The notes: generated by a model not told the origin, from the letters alone. Positions 1-6,849 are shown, numbered from the stretch's first letter. The stretch is DNA of 15,245 bases from Nitrospinota bacterium (GCA_016234205.1 JACRGN010000055.1:1-15245), one strand, 5' to 3'. A program made the numbers and translations.

Positions 1-2
1 GC

Positions 3-146
3 AGCCAATTTGGAGCGGAATTTGGAAATAGTATTGATAAGGCAGTAAACAATGTCGGTATGCTCAGTGAAAAGAGAAATTCTATCAGTGGACTATCTAT
101 TCCTGCACAGGAAGCCGTTACCTATTACTCAAATACAATTAGTTAG
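3..146 (+). CDS. 3' end of a sensor-like protein (partial)
   Basis: Frame 3 is open from the window edge to a TAG at 144-146 and gives 47 residues, so the 5' part lies outside the window. The last residues include IPAQEAVTYYSNTIS. This resembles the segment of nitrate/nitrite-sensing (NIT-like) sensory domains in which a conserved helix ends in a YYT-type motif. Such domains normally sit in the N-terminal half of chemotaxis or histidine-kinase sensors, so a stop here would leave the protein without a signalling module. It may be a truncated gene or a stand-alone sensor. A chemotaxis receptor lies about 800 bases away, which fits a sensory neighbourhood. The family match is a weak resemblance by eye. 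An alternative 63-aa reading frame at 52-243 shows no recognisable protein character and is not called. Confidence 0.35.
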   Translation, partial: SQFGAEFGNSIDKAVNNVGMLSEKRNSISGLSIPAQEAVTYYSNTIS

Positions 147-247
147 AGCAGAATTAAAAGAAAAGAATGATAGCACCTTACAGGGTAATTTCATTGTGGT
201 TTTTAATATCCTCCTTTGTTTGTTTAATGTAAGAAAATTATAAAACT

Positions 248-365
248 CTGAAACACGAATTTCACGAATATACGAATGGCACAAATTGCTTTGTCATTTT
301 AATTTTATCTTTAATCTTTGATTTTTATTCGTGTAATTAGTTTCATTCGTGTTATTCGTGTTCAG
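248..365. repeat. Intergenic hairpin element, CACGAAT family
   Basis: The left arm (248-280) carries three degenerate copies of a CACGAAT-type unit. The right arm (about 326-365) carries the complementary ATTCGTG units, and its end (ATTCGTGTTCAG) pairs with the left start (CTGAAACACGAAT). The centre is A/T-rich. It lies between the left-edge + strand gene and the 3' end of the DUF5618-like gene, so between convergent genes. It may act as a bidirectional terminator; that is inference. Confidence 0.75.
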
Positions 366-372
366 ATTTTTG

Positions 373-753
373 TTATTTAATTTTATCTATGAATTCCTTT
401 GCAGATTTAAAAGCCTCTTTAACAACTTTTGTATGCCTTAAATTCCCCCTGTAATACCCTGCTATATGTAGTTCCTCATACAATATTTCAAATTCTCTTA
501 AAAGTTTTCCGTTATGAATAGCTATATGCTTTCTAATCATCTCTTTATATCCATCTACAGACTTCGGTAATTCTTTTTTAGTTAATCCTTTATTTAATAA
601 ATATTCGTCTATTGCCTTCAGCACTGCAAGATAGGTAGTGCCGCAAGCCTCCTGCACATACTTAACATCAGCATAGGCATTATCCTCAATCGGTGACCTA
701 CTTAATATCTCTTTTGCATTCTCAAAGTATCTGATAGCTTCTCTTTTTTGCAT
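373..753 (-). CDS. DUF5618-like small helical protein
   Basis: The predicted protein has 126 residues. The N-terminal pattern (AIRYFENAKEIL, then a D-x-KYVQ segment and a TYLAVLKAIDEYL helix) matches my memory of the DUF5618 family, whose function is not known to me. It looks all-helical and lysine-rich, with no signal peptide or membrane segment. The arrangement of long helices resembles HEPN-type bundles, but I see no clear RxxxxH motif, so an RNase role is not claimed. The ATG at 753 has only a weak purine stretch upstream. A 50-bp piece closely related to codons near the start of this gene recurs at 3340-3389, at the end of the Uma2 gene. It is flanked by hairpin elements on both sides and looks like a single-gene accessory unit. 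Confidence 0.6.
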   Translation of the reverse strand: MQKREAIRYFENAKEILSRSPIEDNAYADVKYVQEACGTTYLAVLKAIDEYLLNKGLTKKELPKSVDGYKEMIRKHIAIHNGKLLREFEILYEELHIAGYYRGNLRHTKVVKEAFKSAKEFIDKIK

Positions 754-803
754 AGTAAAATGTTATTCTCTATGTGTTTCATTGTCAAGAGCAAAAACTT
801 AAT

Positions 804-888
804 GAAACCACAGATGGACACAGATTAACACAGATAAAAACTTTTTTTCTTTATTCTATCAGTGTTCATCTGTGTTTACCTGTGGTTA
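804..888. repeat. Intergenic hairpin element, CACAGATNAA family
   Basis: The left arm (804-836) has three 10-bp units of the CACAGATNAA type after GAAAC. The right arm (857-888) is the complementary series ending in CTGTGGTTAA, followed by TTTT. It lies between the start of the DUF5618-like gene and the 3' end of the MCP gene. It could form a terminator-like stem for the MCP transcript (inference). Confidence 0.8.
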
Positions 889-920
889 ATTTTATAATTT
901 CCTCTACAGGGTTATTCGGC

Positions 921-2552
921 TTAAACCTTAAACTTGCCAACTATACCTTGCAGCTCTGTTGCGAGTTTTGATAAATTATTAGATGCCGATGCTATTTGAT
1001 TGGAGCTTGTGGCTGTCTCCTTAGTCGTATTTGCTATATCCTGTATATCTCTGCTTATCGTATCTGTAGCCGCAGACTGCTCCTCGGATGCCACCGCTAT
1101 CTGCTGAATCTGACCTGTCAGTTTGTCAACATTTGATACTATCTCGTTCAGCGAACTACCTGCATCCTTTGCAAGTTTCACCTCTTCTTCTACTTCTTTC
1201 TGGACGGCACCCATTGATGATACTGCCTTGCCTGTCTCATCCTGTATTGTGCTAATCATACCGCCGATTTCTTTTGTCGCCTTTGTGGTCTTTTCGGCAA
1301 GTTTTCTGACTTCATCCGCTACTACTGCAAATCCCCTCCCATGCTCCCCCGCCCTTGCTGCTTCTATTGCTGCATTTAATGCAAGTAAATTCGTCTGGTC
1401 TGCAATATCGTCTATTACTTTAATAATCTCCCCGATTTCATTTGAACGGGTGCCAAGCTTTGTTATTACTGATGCAGATTCTTTGACTGCACCTGCTATG
1501 TCATTCATCCCGTGGACAGTCCTCTCAACCATATCCTTACCCTTTTGTGCAAGCTTATTTGCATCTTTTGCTGATTCTGATGCCCCTGATGTGTTCTTTG
1601 CTACTTCCATGACTGTTGCACTCATCTCTTCTGATGATGCGGCTACTGTTGTAGCCCTTTCTGTCTGGCTCGTGGTACCTTTTGCAATCTGTGTGGCTGA
1701 TGCTGAAAGTTCCTCCGATGCCGATGCCATATTTGATGCTGTCTTACTTATCTGAACTACTATATCGTGTATCTTCTCTACAAAGGTGTCAAACCACTTA
1801 CCCAATTCTCCTACCTCGTCTTTGGTAGTTAGATTAAGCCGCTTTGTAAGGTCGCCTTCACCCTGGGCAATGTCTTTGAGCATATCTGCGGCTTTCTTAA
1901 TAGGAGCTGCTACAGCGCGGATTAATAAGATAACCGCACCAAGGGATACAAGAATGCCAATTGCAATGGCAATGATTGAAGACCACATAGATGAGGCAGC
2001 ATTTTCTTCAATGTTTTTATTTAGCTTCTTTGCCTCCTCTGACTGCAATTTTACAAGGGCATCCAGCGACTTTTTAGATTCGTTAAGCAGGGCATCTAAT
2101 TCCTTGTTTGCCAGGACTTCTGCATCTGAATATTTATCCGCTCCTATCAGCTCAAATACTTTTGATATATTCTCCCGATAGGCTGCTATTGTCTCCTCAT
2201 ACTTCTTTGCAAGTGCCTTCTCCTCTTCCGTAAGAGAGGCAGCCATGTATTGTTTCCAGATATCATTGCTTCTCTGTGTAAGCTCTGCAGCGATTTTCTT
2301 GCTTTCACGGGTTTTTTCAGAGGCGGCTGTGAGGGCATTTACTGTTAATGCCCTCTGCTCTGCTGTGTTGTTACTGATTTCTAAAAACATCCCGACAGGC
2401 ACCATTCTGTTTTCGTAAAGACTCTTTGACGACCTGACAGCATCCCTCATCTTCACGATGCCGTCATATCCAATATATGTCAAAATAATAATTACGGCTG
2501 TAAACGCAATAGATAACTTTTGAGATATTTTTAGGTTGTAAAACCAGATCAT
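921..2552 (-). CDS. Methyl-accepting chemotaxis protein, 4-helix-bundle sensor type
   Basis: This is an inner-membrane chemoreceptor that signals to CheA/CheW. From the ATG at 2552 it has 543 residues. A short cytoplasmic N-terminus leads into TM1 (about 10-29), then a helical periplasmic sensor (about 32-187, 4HB_MCP-like), TM2 (about 189-212), a HAMP linker (about 211-264) and a long coiled-coil signalling domain. The conserved hairpin tip at about 378-412 includes IADQTNLLALNAAIEAARAG. The protein ends in GKFKV, with no CheR-binding pentapeptide. The reading frame stays open upstream to 2648, but that part translates repeat DNA. GGAGGT lies six bases before the 2552 ATG, which decides the start. 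The gene upstream encodes a secreted helical protein and may supply or tune the ligand. No other chemotaxis gene is in the window. Confidence 0.95.
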   Translation of the reverse strand: MIWFYNLKISQKLSIAFTAVIIILTYIGYDGIVKMRDAVRSSKSLYENRMVPVGMFLEISNNTAEQRALTVNALTAASEKTRESKKIAAELTQRSNDIWKQYMAASLTEEEKALAKKYEETIAAYRENISKVFELIGADKYSDAEVLANKELDALLNESKKSLDALVKLQSEEAKKLNKNIEENAASSMWSSIIAIAIGILVSLGAVILLIRAVAAPIKKAADMLKDIAQGEGDLTKRLNLTTKDEVGELGKWFDTFVEKIHDIVVQISKTASNMASASEELSASATQIAKGTTSQTERATTVAASSEEMSATVMEVAKNTSGASESAKDANKLAQKGKDMVERTVHGMNDIAGAVKESASVITKLGTRSNEIGEIIKVIDDIADQTNLLALNAAIEAARAGEHGRGFAVVADEVRKLAEKTTKATKEIGGMISTIQDETGKAVSSMGAVQKEVEEEVKLAKDAGSSLNEIVSNVDKLTGQIQQIAVASEEQSAATDTISRDIQDIANTTKETATSSNQIASASNNLSKLATELQGIVGKFKV

Positions 2553-2570
2553 AAGCCACCTCCAACTTGT

Positions 2571-2592
2571 CCCCGCAAAGGCAGGGAGCGGG
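2571..2592. repeat. Short GC-rich hairpin just upstream of the MCP ribosome binding site
   Basis: CCCGC (2572-2576) and GCGGG (2588-2592) pair around an 11-base loop in otherwise AT-rich DNA. In the MCP transcript this stem would lie about 20 bases before the start codon, directly upstream of the Shine-Dalgarno. It resembles dispersed short GC-rich palindromes seen in many genomes. A role in translation or mRNA stability is possible but unproven. Confidence 0.5.
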
Positions 2593-2606
2593 AAAAAAAT
2601 AGAATC

Positions 2607-2721
2607 AGCCACAGACTCGCACAGACAGTTAAAAGTTGCAAGTTGCAAGGGACAAGTAAAAACTTACATCTTGAATCTTGCATCTTGCATCTTTATTTGT
2701 AGTCAGTGAAAATCTGTGGCT
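2607..2721. repeat. Nested intergenic hairpin element (CACAGA outer, 7-bp-unit inner)
   Basis: The outer arms are 2607-2627 (AGCCACAGACTCGCACAGAC) and 2701-2721 (ending ATCTGTGGCT). Inside lies a second inverted pair with a different 7-bp unit: AGTTGCA twice at about 2634-2651, and ATCTTGC-type units at about 2666-2692. The inner pair is complementary apart from one position per unit. The inner right arm is the same 7-bp repeat found inside the tRNA nucleotidyltransferase gene at 13744-13775. Confidence 0.7.
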
Positions 2722-2735
2722 ATTTTTTAAATCCT

Positions 2736-3158
2736 TCATTTATCCAGCTCGTCACAGAGATCCATCACCTTTTTAATCCTTCCCTTCTGAATCCCGCCGC
2801 CAAGTTTTTCTGCATCTTCCTGTTTGCCGCTAAGTATAAGAGGCACAAGCTCATCCTCGCGTGTCTTTTTGAAGGCATTCCATGCATCAACAAGCTCTTT
2901 GAATTTTCCCTCTTGTCCGGCTGGCGCCTTCATCTTTGCCAACTGAGCGCTTACCGCATCGGCAGTATCTTTCACGAGTTTCTGCTGGTCTGCCCCCCGT
3001 TTATCCTTATTTTTAAGCATTGCAAGAAGGGAATCCCTCGCATCACTGGCCTTTTTCTTGAGGTCTCCGAACTCACCCGCATAAACGTTAATTGAGAAGA
3101 AAGCAAATACAAAAAAAACGAGCCAGGCCGAAATCCTTTCAATCAGCAACTTTTTCAT
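2736..3158 (-). CDS. Secreted small helical protein, putative periplasmic partner of the MCP
   Basis: I do not recognise a named family. From the ATG at 3158 the protein has 140 residues. It has a signal peptide: Lys/Arg near the N-terminus, a hydrophobic core (WLVFFVFAFF) and a likely cleavage site after VYA at residue 27. The mature part is about 113 residues, highly charged and predicted all-helical, with one cysteine (Cys135). Its make-up resembles the periplasmic four-helix sensor of the MCP encoded 184 bases downstream on the same strand. It may be a soluble binding protein that presents a ligand to that receptor, or a stand-alone helical-bundle protein. A TTG in frame seven codons upstream is a possible start, but AGGGGG just before the ATG favours 3158. 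A short dyad lies in the presumed leader. Confidence 0.75.
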   Translation of the reverse strand: MKKLLIERISAWLVFFVFAFFSINVYAGEFGDLKKKASDARDSLLAMLKNKDKRGADQQKLVKDTADAVSAQLAKMKAPAGQEGKFKELVDAWNAFKKTREDELVPLILSGKQEDAEKLGGGIQKGRIKKVMDLCDELDK

Positions 3159-3193
3159 AAAACCCCCTTTCTTTTTCAAGATCCTTTGTAAAC

Positions 3194-3213
3194 CACCACA
3201 CTTATGTGCGGTG
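3194..3213. promoter_or_regulatory. Dyad in the leader of the secreted-protein gene
   Basis: CACCACAC (3194-3201) and GTGCGGTG (3206-3213) form an 8-bp stem with one mismatch around TTAT. It lies about 36 bases upstream of the start codon at 3158. It could be an operator half-site pair or an mRNA hairpin. No T-run follows on the gene's strand, so it is not a plain terminator. Confidence 0.3.
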
Positions 3214-3339
3214 ATAAAGAATCCCGATGGAAAACAAACAATTGTCCTTTATCATAAGAACAACACCCCTTCCATATTTTTCATCCCCCCCTTCCTTTTT
3301 TCGTCAATCATGCTGCCATTGTTTACCGCATTATCCGGG

Positions 3340-3389
3340 TTAATATCAGTATAGGCATTATCCTCAATCGGTGACTTACTCAATATCTC
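3340..3389 (-). pseudogene. 50-bp remnant of a DUF5618-type gene
   Basis: Bases 3340-3389 align without gaps to 662-711, inside the DUF5618-like gene, with 46 of 50 identical; all four differences are transitions. On the minus strand it still reads EILSKSPIEDNAYTDI in the DUF5618 frame. The similarity stops sharply at both ends. The segment contributes the last codons and the stop of the Uma2-family gene in another frame. It is a fragment of a second DUF5618 gene or a piece moved by recombination. Confidence 0.8.
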
Positions 3390-3981
3390 CAGGTCCTGAC
3401 TCAAATACCATCTTCATATCTATTACCAGTTCCCCATTAAATATCCCAACCTTTATTTCATCTTCTTTAGAATATATATCTGGCTTACCATATTTGCCAT
3501 TGCCCATTAATTTGTATATCATCACAATCTTATCTACCGGTTGAACTATCCAATACTCTTTTACCCGATTTCTTTCATACAGTCCTAATTTTTTTATATA
3601 GTCCATAGACGCTGTTAAAGGAGAGACTATCTCTATAATAAGTTCCGGTGCACCTTTACAACCTTTATCATCCAATTTAGACTTATCACATACCACCAAT
3701 ATATCGGGCTGCACAATTGTATCTATATCTTCATCCTTTTTCTCATTACCTTTAGGCAGCCTGACATCAAAAGGGGCATCATAAACCTTACAATCCTTAT
3801 CAATTAGATAATTTGCAAACTGCCTGAATATCTCGCCAGAAATCTCCTGATGTATTCTTGATGGAGCCGGGCTCATATCGTATGCAACCCCATCTATCAA
3901 TTCCCACCTTTCCTCGTTGGGCCATGTCAAGTAATCTCCATAGTTATATTTTTTATCCTCTTTCTTAATCGGGTAAGTCAT
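3376..3981 (-). CDS. Uma2-family (DUF820) putative endonuclease
   Basis: Uma2 proteins have a PD-(D/E)xK restriction-endonuclease-like fold and are often found in many copies per genome; their substrates are mostly unknown. From the ATG at 3981 the protein has 201 residues. It shows the usual order: WELIDGVAYDMSPAP near residue 26, the H-x-x-I-x-x-x-I/F helix (about 44-52), the QPDILVV strand with Asp93, the ELIIEIVSP strand with Glu117, then a lysine-containing helix and EYWIVQP. The putative catalytic residues Asp93 and Glu117 are intact. The frame is open back to a TTG at 4002, but that stretch translates a G9 tract, so the ATG is preferred. The last codons before the stop come from a DUF5618-gene remnant, so the natural C-terminus may have been replaced. 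No operon partner is evident. Confidence 0.85.
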   Translation of the reverse strand: MTYPIKKEDKKYNYGDYLTWPNEERWELIDGVAYDMSPAPSRIHQEISGEIFRQFANYLIDKDCKVYDAPFDVRLPKGNEKKDEDIDTIVQPDILVVCDKSKLDDKGCKGAPELIIEIVSPLTASMDYIKKLGLYERNRVKEYWIVQPVDKIVMIYKLMGNGKYGKPDIYSKEDEIKVGIFNGELVIDMKMVFESGPGDIE

Positions 3982-4013
3982 AGCACCCCCCCCCAAGAAC
4001 AAAAGAAAAAGAT

Positions 4014-4127
4014 TAAGGAGAAATGGGGAAAAGGAGAATAAGGGAGAAAAAATAACAATAAAACATTAGAATATTATTCTCCATTTCTCCGTTTTCTTCA
4101 CCCTTTCTCCTTGCCTCTGTGGTTAAG
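4014..4127. repeat. Chimeric intergenic hairpin element, AGGAGAAAT family
   Basis: The left arm is purine-rich (about 4014-4050, AAGGAGAAATGGGGAAAAGG). The right arm is pyrimidine-rich (about 4078-4111, TTCTCCATTTCTCCGTTTTC) and complementary. A piece of another family's right arm, GCCTCTGTGGTTAAG, is attached at about 4113-4127 without a matching left arm. It lies between the divergent Uma2 and ROK genes, so any promoters must sit around or within it. Confidence 0.7.
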
Positions 4128-4233
4128 ATTAAGTTTTGCCCTATCATACTTCCCGAAATTAGAGTTGTCAATCAAATTTGAATTCTTGCTTTTATCCTTG
4201 AATTAAATGAAATATAGAGGTTAGAATTAGGGC

Positions 4234-5193
4234 ATGAAAGATTATGTTATTGGATTAGACCTCGGCGGCACAAATATAAGGGCTGCTGCAGTTAATAGGG
4301 AAGGAGAGATTCTGCACAGGGTAAAGATACCCACAGAAGTCCCTCTGGGCAGGGAAAGGGTTATAGCGAATATCTTAAAAGTAATAGATACAATAAAAAA
4401 GGAACACAAAGGTCTTAAACTGTCTGCGGTAGGAATGGGGATACCAGGGGTAATATTTTTTGATAAAGGTATAGTTGCCCGGTCCCCAAATTTTCCTGAC
4501 TGGATAGATTTTAATTTAAGGGAAAGATTAAATAAATATTTGAATGTCCCCTTTTATATAGATAACGATGCAAATCTGGCTGCTGTTGGTGAAGGGTGGC
4601 TTGGTGCAGGAAAAGAATTTAATAGTTTCTGTATGCTTACACTCGGCACAGGTGTTGGCGGCGGGATTGTCCTTAATAAAAATATATGGCGTGGTGAATA
4701 TGGTATGGCAGGAGAATTGGGGCATATAACTATATATCCCGACGGTCATCCCTGTCCTTGTGGTAACAAGGGGTGTCTGGAACAGTATGCATCTGCTACA
4801 GGAATTGTTAGGATGGCAATGGAGGGAAATCCCCCCTCACCCCCCTTTACTAAAGGGGGGAAAGAGGGGATTATCACTGCTGATATGATATTTCAGTTAG
4901 CAAAAGAAGGGGATAGATTTGCTCTTGAGATATTTCAGAAGATGGGAAGAATCCTTGGAATAGGGATAGCTGATTTGGTAAATATATTAAATATTGAATT
5001 ATTTGTTTTAGGTGGTGGAGTTGCAGATTCATGGAATTATTTCATAGACTCAGCCATAGATGAAATCAAAAAAAGGACATACCGTATAACCGGCGAGAGG
5101 GTAAAAGTTGTTAAGGCAAAATTAGGTGATGATGCAGGAATATTCGGCGCCGCCTATATAGCAATGAAGGAAGAAATCAGTAACCGAAGATAA
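4234..5193 (+). CDS. ROK-family sugar kinase, probable glucokinase
   Basis: ROK kinases phosphorylate glucose or related hexoses and amino sugars with ATP in the cytoplasm. The 319-residue protein has DLGGTN at 9-14 (phosphate binding), the catalytic DNDAN motif at 110-114 and GTGVGGGI at 138-145. It also has the ROK zinc signature: His164 in ELGH, then CPCGNKGC with Cys174, Cys176 and Cys181. LGGGVAD lies near the C-terminus. There is no N-terminal helix-turn-helix, so it is an enzyme and not a NagC/XylR-type repressor. Glucose is the most likely substrate but is not proven by the sequence. Residues 199-213 are encoded by an inserted palindrome. The Shine-Dalgarno is poor: AGAGG lies about 14 bases before the ATG. 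The gene converges on cimA with 44 bases between them. Confidence 0.9.
   Translation: MKDYVIGLDLGGTNIRAAAVNREGEILHRVKIPTEVPLGRERVIANILKVIDTIKKEHKGLKLSAVGMGIPGVIFFDKGIVARSPNFPDWIDFNLRERLNKYLNVPFYIDNDANLAAVGEGWLGAGKEFNSFCMLTLGTGVGGGIVLNKNIWRGEYGMAGELGHITIYPDGHPCPCGNKGCLEQYASATGIVRMAMEGNPPSPPFTKGGKEGIITADMIFQLAKEGDRFALEIFQKMGRILGIGIADLVNILNIELFVLGGGVADSWNYFIDSAIDEIKKRTYRITGERVKVVKAKLGDDAGIFGAAYIAMKEEISNRR
4828..4872. repeat. 45-bp palindromic element translated in frame inside the ROK gene
   Basis: The core is CCCCCCTTT-ACT-AAAGGGGGG (4840-4860), flanked by AATCCCC...TC and GAGGGGATT, giving an imperfect palindrome. Its length is exactly 15 codons and it adds NPPSPPFTKGGKEGI at residues 199-213, a proline/glycine/lysine-rich segment unlike the rest of the kinase. 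Very similar peptides recur from memory in unrelated proteins of repeat-rich bacteria. It resembles in principle the Rickettsia palindromic elements that insert in coding sequence. Confidence 0.85.
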
Positions 5194-5202
5194 ATGTAGA
5201 TG

Positions 5203-5236
5203 TCATCTGTGTTAATCTGTGTCAATCTGTGGTTTC
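5203..5236. repeat. Single arm of a CACAGATNAA-family element
   Basis: ATCTGTGTTAATCTGTGTCA continuing to ATCTGTGGTTTCATT is the right arm of the family seen at 804-888 and 14094-14227. No left arm is present in the 44-base gap between the convergent ROK and cimA genes. It ends two bases from the cimA stop codon. Confidence 0.75.
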
Positions 5237-5237
5237 A

Positions 5238-6809
5238 TTAAGTCTTTTTTTCCTTATGCAGTTTATAATCAATACTATCAACAAGTGCCTGCCAGCTTGC
5301 CTCAATAATATTTCCTGAAACCCCTACAGTCCCCCATCTGGACTCGTAATCGCCCGATTCAATCAAAACCCTCGTCTTTGCCTCTGTCCCCTTTTTCTCT
5401 TCAAGGATACGAACCTTGAAATCAATGAGTTTTGTTTCTTTAAGTTCAGGATAGAATTTTTCCAGTGCCTTTCTCAGGGCATTATCAAGGGCATTGACAG
5501 GTCCATTCCCTTCTGCTGCCGCAACCTCAAGTTTATCACCTACCTGAATCTTTATAGTTGCCTCAGATATTGGCTCCTCATCCATATGCCTCTTCTCCAC
5601 TATTACTCTGAACCCCTTTAAATTGAAAAATTTTCTCCTGACACCCTTTGCCTCTTTCATCAAGAGCTCAAACGAGCCTTCAGCACCTTCAAATTGAAAA
5701 CCCTGATTCTCAAGTTCCTTTAGTTCATGCAATATATGTTTTACAGCAGGGTCATGGCTCTCTATATCTATCCCATACTCCTTTGCCTTCCATAGGACAT
5801 TGCTCCTCCCCGACTGCTCCGATACAAGAATCCGCTGTGTATTCCCTACCAATTCAGGTCGAACATGCTCATAAGTCTCAGGATTTTTCATTACTGCACT
5901 TACATGAATCCCACCCTTGTGAGCAAATGCACTCTTTCCTACATAGGGTCTGTGATTCCAGTGCCTCATATTTGTAAGCTCATCCACAAAATAAGATACC
6001 TCCCTCAATTTCTTCAACTGTCCATCGGTTATGCAGTCTAACTTTAACTTTATTTTTAGATTCGGAATTATTGAGCATAGATTGGCATTCCCGCACCTCT
6101 CGCCGTATCCGTTTATAGTCCCCTGAACCTGTCCTGCCCCCAGAGTTACTGCAACTATAGTATTCGCCACTGCCATCTCAGCATCATTATGTGTATGAAT
6201 GCCGAGTGGTTTTGAAATGTTCTTTTTCACATCATCAAATATGACAGGCAGTTCATTTGGCATTGTCCCTCCATTGGTATCACAGAGGACAATCACATCA
6301 GCACCGGCATCCTCCGCTGCTTTCAGGGTCTTTATTGCATACTTTGGATTGCATTTATACCCGTCAAAGAAATGCTCTGCATCAAGCATAACCTCAGGGA
6401 CACGGGATTTTAAATACTTGACAGAGTCATAAATCATTTCAAGATTTTCCTCAAGGCTTGTGTGAAGGGCATCCCTTACATGGAGGTCCCATGTTTTCCC
6501 AAAAATAGTTACCACAGGTGTTTTTGCAGTCAGCAGTGCCGCTATATTTTCATCTGTATCCACCTTTACCTTTGGCTTTCTGGTGCTTCCAAAAGCAGCT
6601 ATCTTTGCATGATGTAATTTATGTTTCTTTATCTCACTAAAGAATTCAGTATCCTTTGGATTTGCCCCTGGCCATCCACCCTCAATATAGTGGACACCAA
6701 GTTCATCTAATTTCAGGGCAATCCTTATCTTATCCTCAAGGGAGAAGGATATATCTTCAGCCTGACTCCCGTCTCTTATTGTAGTATCGTAGATTTTTAT
6801 CTGTTTCAT
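5238..6809 (-). CDS. cimA: (R)-citramalate synthase
   Basis: The enzyme condenses pyruvate with acetyl-CoA to citramalate, the first step of the threonine-independent route to 2-oxobutyrate and isoleucine. The 523-residue protein has the HMGL-like TIM barrel from residue 1, with YDTTIRDGSQAEDISFS near the N-terminus. IEGGWPGANPKD and the metal-binding GIHTHNDAEMAVAN follow. The C-terminal LeuA-type regulatory domain occupies roughly 390-515, where isoleucine feedback would act. The length and the GWPGANPKD motif fit the CimA branch better than 2-isopropylmalate synthase. No Shine-Dalgarno precedes the ATG (ACAAATAATG). Aspartate kinase lies upstream on the same strand, separated by a two-gene cassette; these two genes are adjacent in some related bacteria. 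Pathway partners such as LeuCD are not in the window. Confidence 0.93.
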   Translation of the reverse strand: MKQIKIYDTTIRDGSQAEDISFSLEDKIRIALKLDELGVHYIEGGWPGANPKDTEFFSEIKKHKLHHAKIAAFGSTRKPKVKVDTDENIAALLTAKTPVVTIFGKTWDLHVRDALHTSLEENLEMIYDSVKYLKSRVPEVMLDAEHFFDGYKCNPKYAIKTLKAAEDAGADVIVLCDTNGGTMPNELPVIFDDVKKNISKPLGIHTHNDAEMAVANTIVAVTLGAGQVQGTINGYGERCGNANLCSIIPNLKIKLKLDCITDGQLKKLREVSYFVDELTNMRHWNHRPYVGKSAFAHKGGIHVSAVMKNPETYEHVRPELVGNTQRILVSEQSGRSNVLWKAKEYGIDIESHDPAVKHILHELKELENQGFQFEGAEGSFELLMKEAKGVRRKFFNLKGFRVIVEKRHMDEEPISEATIKIQVGDKLEVAAAEGNGPVNALDNALRKALEKFYPELKETKLIDFKVRILEEKKGTEAKTRVLIESGDYESRWGTVGVSGNIIEASWQALVDSIDYKLHKEKKT

Positions 6810-6849
6810 TATTTGTACATATTGAAAATTTTATTGTCACTATACAAAT

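Noticed and set aside
52..243. A 63-codon + strand frame near the left edge
   Set aside because: No recognisable protein features or ribosome site. It overlaps the more protein-like partial frame at 3-146.
1123..1755. A 210-codon open frame opposite the MCP gene
   Set aside because: It is antisense to the coiled-coil signalling domain, is rich in Ser/Ala/Phe as expected of a shadow frame, and has no motif. The MCP on the other strand is certain.
2553..2648. N-terminal extension of the MCP
   Set aside because: The extra 32 codons translate the GC hairpin and a repeat arm. A strong Shine-Dalgarno marks the ATG at 2552.
4165..4195. Promoter TTGTCA...TTTTAT upstream of the ROK gene
   Set aside because: The spacer would be 19 bases and the -10 matches only four of six bases; not strong enough to call.
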